A DNA stretch of 64,000 nt, taken from assembly GCA_023392595.1 (NCBI GenBank), contig JAEVYU010000012.1, positions 186,001 to 250,000 on the forward strand. Direction: 5' to 3'. Below are positions 7,656 to 17,711 of the stretch, piece by piece. A program made the position numbers and the translations under genes. Position 1 is the stretch's first letter, and each line of letters starts with the position of its first letter. Under the pieces are notes generated by a model. It was not told the DNA's origin and made no database searches. It saw only the letters and a list, made by a program, of their open reading frames with translations. This stretch comes from Bacillota bacterium. Lineage in GTDB: Bacteria; Bacillota; UBA4882; UBA8346.

Positions 7656-8087
7656 TCATTTCCCCATAATCGTTACATCATAAATATGGCGTTCAACAGC
7701 CGACTTTTCCCCTTCCCAGCTCCGGTAGTATTTAAATTCAATTTCACTTTTCCCCGTTGCCGTCCCTTGAAACTGCCACAGGCATTCGCTGGAGGCCCCC
7801 ACCCGGTGAAAGGGGGGTTGATTTTGATTGATATGGATGATTTCAATACATTTCACGACTTCGGGAGGGGATATCGTATAGTGCCAGGAATACCCGGTCG
7901 ATATGTTTTCCTTAAGCTGGACCGCAAAGCGCTCGTTGGTATTGAAGCGGTTCATCCGGGGCCTTTCTTTTAAAATATACGGCTCGCCTTGCTTCGTTGT
8001 TCCCATCGCCATAGTTCCCCCCAGATTGAATCCGGCTAAAAGGACAAACAACAGACCCGCCATGATTAATTTGGAACGTTGATTCAT
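7656..8087 (-). CDS. Chagasin-like (I42) cysteine protease inhibitor, secreted
   Basis: The product has 143 residues. An N-terminal hydrophobic segment, KLIMAGLLFVLLAGFNLGG, should act as an export signal. The mature part shows the three binding loops of the I42/chagasin family: ENISTGYSWHY (the 'NPTTGYxW' loop), VGASSECLWQF (the second loop) and EFKYYRSWE (the third). I42 proteins block the active cleft of papain-family (C1) proteases. The start at 8087 is chosen for its upstream AAGGAAGGATT; the longer frame to 8159 has no such site. Next upstream on the same strand is a giant C1A protease, the expected target, with a terminator between the two genes. Confidence 0.88.
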   Translation of the reverse strand: MNQRSKLIMAGLLFVLLAGFNLGGTMAMGTTKQGEPYILKERPRMNRFNTNERFAVQLKENISTGYSWHYTISPPEVVKCIEIIHINQNQPPFHRVGASSECLWQFQGTATGKSEIEFKYYRSWEGEKSAVERHIYDVTIMGK

Positions 8088-8198
8088 CAGAATCCTTCCT
8101 TTCAAACCCGAATCCCGCTTTGATTTAAAATTGAGCCTCAAATATTGGGTCATTACCATTATAGTACCAAGTTAGTTTCAAAATAAATACGAAGCCCA

Positions 8199-8234
8199 TA
8201 AAAAAACCGGATCGATTGTGTCTATCGATCCGGT
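8199..8234 (-). terminator. Intrinsic terminator after the giant protease gene
   Basis: ACCGGATCGAT (8206-8216) and ATCGATCCGGT (8224-8234) form a perfect 11-bp stem with a 7-base loop. On the minus strand it is followed by TTTTTT. It lies 58 bases beyond the protease stop and 112 bases before the inhibitor start, so the inhibitor probably has its own promoter or is reached by read-through. Confidence 0.85.
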
Positions 8235-8291
8235 AAGGATTTTACCGGCTAAAACTAGAACCGATCAAACCATTGATTGGAGATTGCTTAG

Positions 8292-11200
8292 TTAATAATA
8301 AAAATTTCCATCACTGACGGTTTGCGTAGCACCGTTAAACGTATCATTTCCGCTAACGAAATAACCTTGATTATGGCTGCCAGTCACATCATAATTGGAC
8401 ACCAAATTATAGTTTTGTGACTGCGTTACGAAGGTCGCCGTTACGCCGGTATAGCTTCCTGTACCCTCAGCGAGGTTGGCATTGGTAAAGTTCGCCGAAA
8501 GGGAGATATTAAAGGTTTCTTGAGCATTATAACCAGCAATACCCGATTCGCTCAAAGTAAAACTACCCTTCAAGAAATCATCTTCATCCGATTGAGAGAT
8601 GGCTTTAACTGTCAAACTCCCCAACTGGCTTGATGCCCCTTTTTTGGTTACGACGACTGTTAAATTATGATATTGATCCGGATCCTGCCAGTATGTCATT
8701 TTTAAAGTATAATCATTTTCGATACCGCCGATATTGCTGGTTATGGTAGAGGTACCAATATAATGACCACTGTTGGATGCATCCGGAACCCAGGCACCCG
8801 CTGATAAAGGTAGATACGACATTACAGGCGAGTTCATGGTACCCCTATAGGCAAACGTGTTCTCCCCAAGGAAGCAGGCAAACTTATTACTGAGATAGTT
8901 CTCCAGCAGACCGACCTTTTGAATGGATTTTAACAATGAATTAATTTGATCAGAGCTGCCCGAGTCAACGAGTGTATAGTATTCATCGACGTTACTGGTA
9001 GTTTGCTTCATAAATTTAAAGGTTTGATTTCCAGTCATGTGGACTTTCTGGGTCTCCGGATCATAAGCACATGTGTAATTAGCGCTTAAAACAATCGGCG
9101 GGATGCCCGAGTATGCGACAGCGACATTTGCCTTAATGCCATTGTAAGTCCCGTCACCCGTAGCCAAATCCGCATCCGTAATGGGTTCGGAGAAAGTCCA
9201 AGTAATTTTGCGATCTTTATCATCAATCTCCGTATAATCGACTCCATTCGCAGTGAAGCTTCCATTCCAGCCTTTTTCACCTTTGGTGACCGAAAGAACG
9301 TAATAGCCCGGCCGTTTTAAGCCATCACCATCATTTTCCATTTCCGTACGGGTGACTTTTAAATTGATCTCCTTGGCAGATGACGATTTAAACATTAAAA
9401 CAATATCCACGGTCGCTTCATCCTCCGTAGTCGTCTCTTTAGTGGCTTTGTACCAACCATCGGAATCGGGAACCCACACAAAAGATGGAGTCCCCTGGAG
9501 AGAGAGCGCTTCGCCACTGGGTTTGAAGTTACTATTATCACTCAGATCATTGCTATTCATGAAATGATCAATTTTGTCCCACATACAGCTCAAAATCAGA
9601 TCGAAACTTTTAACCCCATCCAAACGGCGGTTGATTTCATCCGAACTTAACTGATTGTTTTCACAAGTCTTTAATTCTTCAGAATTAGCAGTAAATGCCC
9701 GGGAATTACCAACCGTATAGTTTGCAGTTAAGCTGTAATAAGAGGCGATCTCGCCCGGTATTTGAAAGGCCGCTGATACATCGTAGGTTCCTGCTCCGGT
9801 ATCCAAAGCAGCATTTGTAAATCGCTCTACCAGATTGGTATGGTAAATTTGTTTGTTACTAAGGACTGTATCGTAACTGGCATTATAAACCCCGTCCCAT
9901 TGATCCGCACCTTGAGTAGCCGTCAGATCACCAGTCCCGGTCAATTGCAAACCATCCTCCATATAACGGGTGGACGTTACTTTAAGTTGAATATCGTTGG
10001 CGCTCGCCGACTTGAACTTAAAGACGGTATTTGATGTAACTGCCCCATCTTCTGCTTTATCGGCTTTAATATACGTATACCAGCCATCGGAATCCGGGCC
10101 TGACCATGCTTGGTCGAAATCGTTGGTATCCGCTGGGTCCCCAATGGTGTTCCCGCTGGGCTCAAACTTATGTTCCGGATTCTCCAGGAAGTTGGTAAAC
10201 TTGTCCCGGATATAGTTTTGCACCAGGTTGAAATACTGGATGGAATTGATACGCTTATTAATTTCGCCTGATTGAACAGGACCGGTCAGATACATCTCAT
10301 CCACAGTTTTGGATACCTTGTTAAAGGTCTGGGACCCGGTGATGTGGAACTCGGAGAGGCCCGCATCATAGTTTAAGATGTAACTTGCGGTGATTGGGTA
10401 AGCAGTTTTGCCTACCGTAACCGTTCCGCTCACTTGATACTTCCCATCGCCCTGTTTTAAATCAGCATCCGTAAAAGTCACTGCCAGCTTCATATGGTAT
10501 CTGACAGTGTTACTCCGGGAAGATGTCTCATAAGTATCTTCCGCATCAGTTTCAAGATTGATGGTACCATTCCATAGACCATCGGTGCCCTGTTTTGCCG
10601 ACAACGTCCAGAAGTCCGTCTTAAGATAGATTTCACCAGGGTTGGGGGACTTCATTTTGCATGACATAGACTCTTCGTTAATACCAGTATACCAACCGTC
10701 AGCATCCGGAGTGGGGTCCCATGTCACGCTTTCAGGCTCACCACCGGAATCCTCTTGATATGAATCACCCAAAACAAACTGGCCGAAGAAGAGATAATTA
10801 TACAATTTGGCATGCAAATATTGGCTAATCAGATTAAACTTACCGATACTCTTCACCCTGCTGTTGAGCTCTTCCGAAGCAAGCGATTTTACCTGATAAG
10901 TAGTTTCAACAATATCACTGGGGTTTAATCCGGTCTTCCAGGCCCGGGCTTTAACGGTTACTTTACCCACGCCGATATTAATCTTGGCGCCGGGAACCAC
11001 CGCCGGATCGCTCAGGCTCGGATCGTTGCCGTTGGTGGTATAACGAATCGTTGCCCCGGCTGTGCCGCAATTCAGCGTGATCGGTTGGCCCGGGTTGAAA
11101 GTGTTATTGCTCGGACTGATGTTCGGTGCATCAACCTTGTATAATGTGTAGACTGCAGTTACCGTGGCGCTGGATGTCCATTCATCCTTAAAAGCTTTCA

Positions 11201-14200
11201 CCTTAAGCGTGGTGGTTGTGTTAATCGGTATAGCCGCGGATACTTTGGTACCATTGGTCGCTGACGGTTCGGTGCCATTGGTGGTATAGTAAATATACGC
11301 ACCGAGTGTATCACAAGTCACAATTACAGACTGCGGCACAGAATAGGAACCGGCGCTAACTTTCAAAATAGGCGTCGCAACCGTACCGGTAAATTTGAAC
11401 TGTACGGAGCCGGTATCGCTAGCCACATCGTTTACCCAGGCTCTAGCCCTAATCACTGTATTACCGGAGCCATTTAGGGTAATTGCCTTGCTATACTTCA
11501 TCCCATTGGTTTTAGTTATTTCTTCGCTGGTATCGCCATTAGCGATAAAATAAATCTCTGCCTTTGGTGTAGCGCAATTAATAGCAACACTCGTTGCTTT
11601 AGTTTTAATAACCGCCCCGTCCTGTATGCTAAAAGTTGGGGTTGCCACGCCTGAGAACGGGTAGTACTTAGTGACCACGGCGCTGGACGCCCAGCCGGTT
11701 TTATATGCTTGGGCCTTGATCGTCATGCTGCCGTTGACCAAAATTCCATTATCCGGTACCACAGGGCTGCTGGCGGTAGGATTCTTCTTACCATCGGTGG
11801 TATAACGGATTATGGCCCCCTGCTCGTTTGCTATTTTGATTCGATGTTCAACTGTATACGGTGTCGTGGGTGGTTCGGGATCGAACACCGGAGCAGTCAA
11901 AGTTCCGGTATATACAGCAGTTGCCACGGGACTCGGAACATAACCTTCTTTTACCGTGATAGCTTTGATAGTGGTTGAACCCTCCACATGGATGCCTTCG
12001 CTGGTGTAAGGCAGACTGTGGATCGTAGGCGTACTGCCGTCAATAGTATAGAAGAAGTTAACTCCCATGGTGCTGCAACGAAGTGTAACGTCCTTGCTCG
12101 CCCCTACTGCCAACGTCGTTGAACCCGGGTTAAAGGTAGGAGCGGCTAGGGTTCCGGTAACCTTATAGGTTGCAGTGACAAAATTACTAGCGGTTTTGCT
12201 ATCATTCTTCATCCCTGCCCGTGCCGTAATCTTGGTTGTTGTCTCTTTACTTAAGGGTATCTTAGTTCCGGCTTTATATTCCTTAAGTGCTGTACTGGTT
12301 CCGGTTAAAACATTTTCCGTCTGATAGTAGATGGCCGATCCGGGTGTAGAGCAACTGATAGTAACTGTCTGCGGTGTGGTGTAGGTTCCCGGCGCCAGGC
12401 TAAGAACCGGATCCGCTACTTTCGTAATGGTATAAGAAGCCTTGGCGACACTATCCCCATTTTTGACGGTGTTAGCCGTAAACCAGCCGGTACGGAAGCC
12501 GGCGGCTAAAATCGTCATATCCCGATCGACGACGATCCCGTCTTCAGGGACGATGGGGCTGGAGGCGGTAGGCGGCGTCTTACCATCGCCGGTAGTATAA
12601 CGGATGGTTACACCACCAGTTTTTAACGGGCAAGTGATCTTAACAATCTGCTTGGATTCATACTCCCCTGACGCCACATCAAACTCCGGCTTCGGTACGG
12701 TTGGAGTATATGTAGCGCTCGCCACTGCGCTGGGCGCCCATTTTTCTAGAAAAGCCTTGGCTTTAAAAGTCATGGGACCGTATATATCCGAATCCTTTAT
12801 GGTTATTTTCCCTTGATACAAATCTGAACTTTCTGTCGGTTCGGTGCCGTCTACGGTAAAGCGAATCTTAGGGGCCTTGCCATCGCATGGACTACAAGCC
12901 ATCTCAACGGTTTGTGAACCAACGAATGTTCTTGTGGGTGTCAACGTAGGGGTTGGCACAGTACCGGTTACCAGATAAGTAACGCTGCTGACATCACTTT
13001 GGGCGAGTTTACCATCTGTCGTTTTGGCATAGGCACGAATTGTAGTGCTTCCTTTGGGTATGCTTATTTTTGTTTTATATAGACTATATTTTGTCAACTC
13101 TAAGTCGTCTTCGCCGACCAGGTAATAAATTTTCGCTCCGGTGGTGGCGCAGCTGAGAGTTACAGTCTGCGGCGTAGCATAATAATTTTTTACCGGCAAG
13201 CTAAAGGTAGGGGCTGCCACCTTGTCAATCGTGTAATTGGCCGTAACCGGCTGACTATTCACCCAGTTGGTTTTAAAGGCCATTACCGTAAGGGACATAT
13301 TGTTCCCGATCACCACTCCGTCTATTGGAATGATGGGACTTTTGGCCGTGGGAAGAACGGTTTTTTTACCCAATGCACCGGTGGCATAACGGATGATCGC
13401 ATCTGTTGTAGTACAAGTGGCTGTTACTTTCGTTCCTCCATTATAGGTTCCTGTGCCAAGGCTAAGCTCCGGTGTAGCCACAGTCCCGGTTATCGTATAA
13501 GTAGCGGTAGCCGTGGCGCTGACATCCCAGTCCTTTTTCCAGGCTTTGGCCTTGATGGTAACAACTTTGCCTGTATCCAGATGTACCGGAGAACCCTTCG
13601 TATATGGAAGTGAATTCACAGTCGGTTCGGTTCCGTCGGTTGTATAATAAATATCGGCGGCGTCCACCGGATTTGTGCAACTGATCGTTACATCCTGCGC
13701 TGCTTTATATAATCCGGGTTTCAAACCAAAAGTCGGTGTAGCTACCGTGCCGGTGACGGTAAACTGGGTAGTCTTGATCGGACTTGGCGCCCACCCGGTT
13801 TTCCAGGCCCGGACTTTCACAGTGGTGTCTTTGGTGATAGTAATGATTCCTCCGGCAGGAATCAGCGGAGATTTGGTTTGGGGATCACTACCATCAACGG
13901 TATAACGAATCGTTGTTCCCGATTCCGGACAATCGATTTTCGCTTTCCATGCATTAGCAAAAATACCCCCATCCGGTGTAACCGTAGGAATTGGCAATGG
14001 TTCCAAAACTGTTAGTTTTGCAGTGGCTGTAACACTATCATACTTATTGGTAACGACAACTTTGTACTCTCCTGCATCTGCTAAGGTTATGGAGCCGCTT
14101 TCCAGCGTCGAACTTGTAGCGCCCGGGATATCTATATCGTTAAGCTTCCATTGATAAGTCGGCGCCGGATTTCCGATTGCACTCACACTTAAGGTAACCG

Positions 14201-15776
14201 GATCACCCAAAGTAACGGTTTGACTGGTCGGTGGAGTAGTGATAGTGACTCTTTGAATTGTATAAGCTTTTAAGCAAACATTGCCTTTTGATACATAAGT
14301 TCCACCACCATCTAAACTCGTAAGTTTAGTCATATCTTTCCAACTGGTACCATTACTACTCACATAACTTTGTCCTGCAGCATTTGAAGCTTTATTACTG
14401 TATTTCGCATTTTTGACTTCAAGCGGTACCGGGAATAGATAACCTGGAGTTGTTAATTTTACGACGATAGAAAGTTTTTGTTTCATATTTAACAAAACAG
14501 GATTGTTAAGTTTCACCGTATAAAACCCTGCATAATCAAAAGTTCCGGTTGTTGTTGCTTCGCTAACCAGGGTTTTACCGATAGGCGAAGAAGTTACATC
14601 TTTATAAACATAAATTTCATAGGAAGTATAATTAGCTGAAGCGTAAAAACCGACGGAGAGCAATACATCATTAGCCGTAGCTGTAAAAATATTACTCATC
14701 CAAGCGGTTTCGGATTGTGATCCATAATTACCAACCAAACCATATGGGTCATATTGATAAATCCGGTCATAATTTGTAGCCGCCTCGGCATTACAAAAAA
14801 CTACATTTTCACACAAAAATCTTACATCATCGTAAGAAACATAAAAATAACCATTATCGCCCCAAGCGGTGCCCCAACTATTTTTCACGATCCAGGCGCC
14901 GTCGCGGGAAGGAGTATGAGAAAAATTACTTTTACTGTAATTATCATTCCAACCAACAATGGTTACCGCATGATTACTGCCGCCCTTCCAGTCACTCACA
15001 TTAAAAAAATAAGCATGAGTTGATGCATTGTAGTAACCAGAACTAGCTTTATCATCCATATACATCGAAGTATAGACAGCCCCATATTTCATCAAGGCGT
15101 TTTTTACTGTATCGGGATCACTATCCGGTAAAATGAACGCCTGTTGAACATGTCGTTGAACGGTCAACCCTGAAGGTGATATACCGCTCGCCTCGTTATA
15201 TGGATCATCGGATTCATTGACAGGACCACTCCAACGGGTGAGATATGCCAAAGACATGAGCGAGTTCCCACCCGCATCATGCGCATAAACGAAACCGTGG
15301 GTATTTTTCAAATTATTCTCGGAAAAATCTGAAGCTGAGGTTTCTCCTGCCATAAGCAGGTCTGATTCCATTGAGCCATAAGTTGCAAATGCCCAACATG
15401 AACCGGATTGACCCTGATCTTTGACCGGGGTGACTTTATTGTCCGCGCGCAAGTCGAATGAATCCGGAAGAGATGTTGCGCCTACTAAATTCCTTTGAAC
15501 CGGCAATTTTTTCAAATGCGATAAATCAACGGGGAGCGGCACCAATCCCAATGGATGTCCATCACCAGAGCTCTCAGCCGTTACATAATTACCTGCATTA
15601 AAAAGTTGCGCATCACTGGTCTTCAGGTAATCATTAAACTGAGGATTCATTGGCGCCAATGAACCCTCTGGATCTTCCGCACTGGCAAATGCAAATGCCG
15701 TCAATACAAAGATCATCAGCAGTCCAAATATAATCCATCTATTCATTCGTTTTATTTTTTCTTTCATTTGAATCAA
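8292..15776 (-). CDS. Giant secreted papain-family (C1A) protease with repeat arrays
   Basis: About 2494 residues. A TTG at 15776 sits 5 bases after GGAGGGG and is the likely start; an ATG at 15767 is the alternative. Residues 13-33 are a signal peptide. Residues 100-330 form a C1A peptidase with oxyanion Gln121, Cys127 in GSCWAF, His269 in SNHAVTIVGW and Asn299 in IVKNSWG. A lectin-like domain follows (about 335-475), then an Ig-like domain (about 507-590, QTVTLGDPVTLSVSA). Residues about 593-1630 hold 12 repeats of about 85 residues of the CHB_HEX/Fn3-associated type, each with IxYTxDGxxPT. Residues about 1632 to the end hold four units of 200-230 residues of unknown type. No LPXTG or S-layer motif is seen, so it is probably exported and perhaps held by its repeats. 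It may digest proteins bound to polysaccharide. Confidence 0.92.
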   Translation of the reverse strand: MIQMKEKIKRMNRWIIFGLLMIFVLTAFAFASAEDPEGSLAPMNPQFNDYLKTSDAQLFNAGNYVTAESSGDGHPLGLVPLPVDLSHLKKLPVQRNLVGATSLPDSFDLRADNKVTPVKDQGQSGSCWAFATYGSMESDLLMAGETSASDFSENNLKNTHGFVYAHDAGGNSLMSLAYLTRWSGPVNESDDPYNEASGISPSGLTVQRHVQQAFILPDSDPDTVKNALMKYGAVYTSMYMDDKASSGYYNASTHAYFFNVSDWKGGSNHAVTIVGWNDNYSKSNFSHTPSRDGAWIVKNSWGTAWGDNGYFYVSYDDVRFLCENVVFCNAEAATNYDRIYQYDPYGLVGNYGSQSETAWMSNIFTATANDVLLSVGFYASANYTSYEIYVYKDVTSSPIGKTLVSEATTTGTFDYAGFYTVKLNNPVLLNMKQKLSIVVKLTTPGYLFPVPLEVKNAKYSNKASNAAGQSYVSSNGTSWKDMTKLTSLDGGGTYVSKGNVCLKAYTIQRVTITTPPTSQTVTLGDPVTLSVSAIGNPAPTYQWKLNDIDIPGATSSTLESGSITLADAGEYKVVVTNKYDSVTATAKLTVLEPLPIPTVTPDGGIFANAWKAKIDCPESGTTIRYTVDGSDPQTKSPLIPAGGIITITKDTTVKVRAWKTGWAPSPIKTTQFTVTGTVATPTFGLKPGLYKAAQDVTISCTNPVDAADIYYTTDGTEPTVNSLPYTKGSPVHLDTGKVVTIKAKAWKKDWDVSATATATYTITGTVATPELSLGTGTYNGGTKVTATCTTTDAIIRYATGALGKKTVLPTAKSPIIPIDGVVIGNNMSLTVMAFKTNWVNSQPVTANYTIDKVAAPTFSLPVKNYYATPQTVTLSCATTGAKIYYLVGEDDLELTKYSLYKTKISIPKGSTTIRAYAKTTDGKLAQSDVSSVTYLVTGTVPTPTLTPTRTFVGSQTVEMACSPCDGKAPKIRFTVDGTEPTESSDLYQGKITIKDSDIYGPMTFKAKAFLEKWAPSAVASATYTPTVPKPEFDVASGEYESKQIVKITCPLKTGGVTIRYTTGDGKTPPTASSPIVPEDGIVVDRDMTILAAGFRTGWFTANTVKNGDSVAKASYTITKVADPVLSLAPGTYTTPQTVTISCSTPGSAIYYQTENVLTGTSTALKEYKAGTKIPLSKETTTKITARAGMKNDSKTASNFVTATYKVTGTLAAPTFNPGSTTLAVGASKDVTLRCSTMGVNFFYTIDGSTPTIHSLPYTSEGIHVEGSTTIKAITVKEGYVPSPVATAVYTGTLTAPVFDPEPPTTPYTVEHRIKIANEQGAIIRYTTDGKKNPTASSPVVPDNGILVNGSMTIKAQAYKTGWASSAVVTKYYPFSGVATPTFSIQDGAVIKTKATSVAINCATPKAEIYFIANGDTSEEITKTNGMKYSKAITLNGSGNTVIRARAWVNDVASDTGSVQFKFTGTVATPILKVSAGSYSVPQSVIVTCDTLGAYIYYTTNGTEPSATNGTKVSAAIPINTTTTLKVKAFKDEWTSSATVTAVYTLYKVDAPNISPSNNTFNPGQPITLNCGTAGATIRYTTNGNDPSLSDPAVVPGAKINIGVGKVTVKARAWKTGLNPSDIVETTYQVKSLASEELNSRVKSIGKFNLISQYLHAKLYNYLFFGQFVLGDSYQEDSGGEPESVTWDPTPDADGWYTGINEESMSCKMKSPNPGEIYLKTDFWTLSAKQGTDGLWNGTINLETDAEDTYETSSRSNTVRYHMKLAVTFTDADLKQGDGKYQVSGTVTVGKTAYPITASYILNYDAGLSEFHITGSQTFNKVSKTVDEMYLTGPVQSGEINKRINSIQYFNLVQNYIRDKFTNFLENPEHKFEPSGNTIGDPADTNDFDQAWSGPDSDGWYTYIKADKAEDGAVTSNTVFKFKSASANDIQLKVTSTRYMEDGLQLTGTGDLTATQGADQWDGVYNASYDTVLSNKQIYHTNLVERFTNAALDTGAGTYDVSAAFQIPGEIASYYSLTANYTVGNSRAFTANSEELKTCENNQLSSDEINRRLDGVKSFDLILSCMWDKIDHFMNSNDLSDNSNFKPSGEALSLQGTPSFVWVPDSDGWYKATKETTTEDEATVDIVLMFKSSSAKEINLKVTRTEMENDGDGLKRPGYYVLSVTKGEKGWNGSFTANGVDYTEIDDKDRKITWTFSEPITDADLATGDGTYNGIKANVAVAYSGIPPIVLSANYTCAYDPETQKVHMTGNQTFKFMKQTTSNVDEYYTLVDSGSSDQINSLLKSIQKVGLLENYLSNKFACFLGENTFAYRGTMNSPVMSYLPLSAGAWVPDASNSGHYIGTSTITSNIGGIENDYTLKMTYWQDPDQYHNLTVVVTKKGASSQLGSLTVKAISQSDEDDFLKGSFTLSESGIAGYNAQETFNISLSANFTNANLAEGTGSYTGVTATFVTQSQNYNLVSNYDVTGSHNQGYFVSGNDTFNGATQTVSDGNFYY

Positions 15777-16195
15777 AATATCCCCTCCTTGTAATGCTGT
15801 GATTTTTACAAACTCCCTTAAAATATGAATAATACCTATTAATGACTGCCAAAATCCCCTCCCTTTTGACACTGTGAACATTAAGTATTGTAAAATGATA
15901 TTCAAAGTATCGAACATCACTGCAAATCGGATTACTTTTTGTATTATGAATTTTATTTTAGTAATATCTCTTAAAATGTTAAAACAATTCTTCCCTACCA
16001 AATAATTCAATTAAGTTTTAATTTATAACCAACAGCATTTTATTTCAATATCATTATGTTGCATAATGGAAAATAATGTAAATATTTATTGGTTCAATAT
16101 AGTATTCCCGATAAATTGTAAATAAAAAAAAGCACTTTGCTAAGTACTCAATTTTTTAGTACTTTTACATAAAAAAAGAGCTTTGCAGCTCCGGA
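15777..16195. other. AT-rich leader upstream of the protease gene
   Basis: No supported gene; the protease frame stays open up to 16010 but has no ribosome binding site there. AGTACT at about 16143 and 16158 forms a small hairpin, and A/T runs flank it. I find no known riboswitch. The length (over 350 bases before the translation start) allows a long untranslated leader or regulator sites for the adjacent two-component system. Confidence 0.4.
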
Positions 16196-16310
16196 GGATG
16201 TCTAAAAAGCAACTTAAATTCAATAAGAAATACAATATATCGCTTCGCCGAATGTGCTAATTTCGATATATTGTATTTCTTGATCATTAAATTTCCTTTT
16301 GGGACAACCC
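16196..16310. mobile_element. MITE-like palindromic element, copy B
   Basis: It starts GGATGTCTAAAAAG and ends TTTTGGGACAACCC. The inner palindrome pairs AAGAAATACAATATATCG with CGATATATTGTATTTCTT. Its flanks and core match copy A at 7157-7288 in the same orientation. It lies 25 bases beyond the stop of the last kinase gene, where its hairpin could also end transcription. Confidence 0.75.
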
Positions 16311-16335
16311 CCATCTGGAATATATTTAAAACGAA

Positions 16336-17694
16336 CTATTTTTCCCCAGAAAATTTTAAAATGACCCTGGTGCCGCTATTTACGGCACTGTCGATTTCCA
16401 ACCCTCCACCATGTTGTTGCATAATATGATAGCTATAAGACAATCCCAAACCGAAATGGCGGCGGGAGTCTTTGGTGGTATAAAATGGTTCCAATACATG
16501 CGGCAAGTCCTTGGGAGCGATCCCGCATCCGCTGTCGGTAATTATTAAAATTACATTTTCTGGAGAATATTCGAAGTCGATCTGAATAAAACCGCCGTTT
16601 TTCATTGCTTCCAGTGAATTTTGAAAAATTTCTTTCAAAGTTTCCCCCAGATAAAACCGGTCAACCTTTATCAATAACTCCCGTTGAAGATGATTATGCA
16701 CCGTCACAGCCTTCTCTTGAATAGCCGGTTCCAAACAGGCAATGGCCTCATCGACAATCGCAGCCAAGCTTTGCTCCGTTGGATTGATATTAACTTGGCG
16801 AAGATATTGCTGAAGCCGTTCCACCACATTGGAAATATAGCCGGAGGAAGTTAAAATCGTTTGAGTGCTTTGGGCAACCCTATCCTGATCAAAACCTGCG
16901 GCGGTAATAATGTTGTAGGCACAGGCTGAGATTTTTTCAAGTTCTTCTTGAATATGATGATGAATGACCACTGTCTCTGAACCGATGGTTTTGATTGCGT
17001 TATCAAGATAAGCACTCCGGATGGAGAGCTTAACACCGAGAAAACCATATTTAACCGTTAAAAAGGCAAGCATGGCCAAAAACCCGATGATTAAATACGG
17101 ATTAAATTGATATATTCCATAGCCAAAAAAAGGAAGAATATAAACGGCAATGATATAAAGAAAAGACATTATCCCAATGATTAAGGCATTCTGTAGTCTT
17201 TCGGTCTTTATCTGATAATTCGCGGTGACTATAGAGCGGTATAGAAAATGATAAGCCCCCATCATGTATGGTAAAGCCCATAAGTCTGTAATGAACAGGA
17301 ATCGTCTCACGGATGCCAAATCAAGGTGATTTAATGGAATCATATACATCATAACAACCGGAATCATGAAAATTGATATTACGATTGGTTTTGGGTGCAG
17401 GTTCCGGCGGTAATCCGAATGGGAGTACCGAAATGTAAACATTAATAAAGTAACCGGAAATAAAACCAATGGCGTTTTAAAAAATATGACCGGCAAACCA
17501 CTTAGTATACAAGCTAGGTTGGGATTGGCGATCCCTTTATGCAAACCTATCCAAAAATCGGCAGTCAATGAATAAAGCCCGCCAATACTAGCCAATATTA
17601 ATGCCAGACTTCCCCAACGGTTGGCTGGATCTTTGAAATCGATTAACATCAAAAACGCCGCCACTAATGGCAAATAAAGCAAAATGATTTCCAT
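16336..17694 (-). CDS. Membrane sensor histidine kinase (second of pair)
   Basis: The 452-residue product has about seven hydrophobic segments in residues 1-225 and a cytoplasmic kinase half. The phospho-acceptor region is VVIHHHIQEELEKISACAY (His 245-247; which one is used is unclear). The ATPase part has the N-box FQNSLEAM, G1 DSGCGIAP, F-box EPFYTTKD and G2 GLGLSYSYH. It follows the response regulator gene by 17 bases and is a paralogue of the kinase at 18313-19713, with the same 'HxIxxE(I/L)xKISxCAxN' dimerisation motif. The signal is unknown; the membrane half is the likely sensor. Confidence 0.9.
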   Translation of the reverse strand: MEIILLYLPLVAAFLMLIDFKDPANRWGSLALILASIGGLYSLTADFWIGLHKGIANPNLACILSGLPVIFFKTPLVLFPVTLLMFTFRYSHSDYRRNLHPKPIVISIFMIPVVMMYMIPLNHLDLASVRRFLFITDLWALPYMMGAYHFLYRSIVTANYQIKTERLQNALIIGIMSFLYIIAVYILPFFGYGIYQFNPYLIIGFLAMLAFLTVKYGFLGVKLSIRSAYLDNAIKTIGSETVVIHHHIQEELEKISACAYNIITAAGFDQDRVAQSTQTILTSSGYISNVVERLQQYLRQVNINPTEQSLAAIVDEAIACLEPAIQEKAVTVHNHLQRELLIKVDRFYLGETLKEIFQNSLEAMKNGGFIQIDFEYSPENVILIITDSGCGIAPKDLPHVLEPFYTTKDSRRHFGLGLSYSYHIMQQHGGGLEIDSAVNSGTRVILKFSGEK

Positions 17695-17711
17695 TCTAAC
17701 GATCCTTCAAG

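Noticed and set aside
8292..16010. Start of the giant protease at 16010
   Set aside because: The first 78 codons have no ribosome binding site and precede the signal peptide; GGAGGGG is placed for the TTG at 15776.
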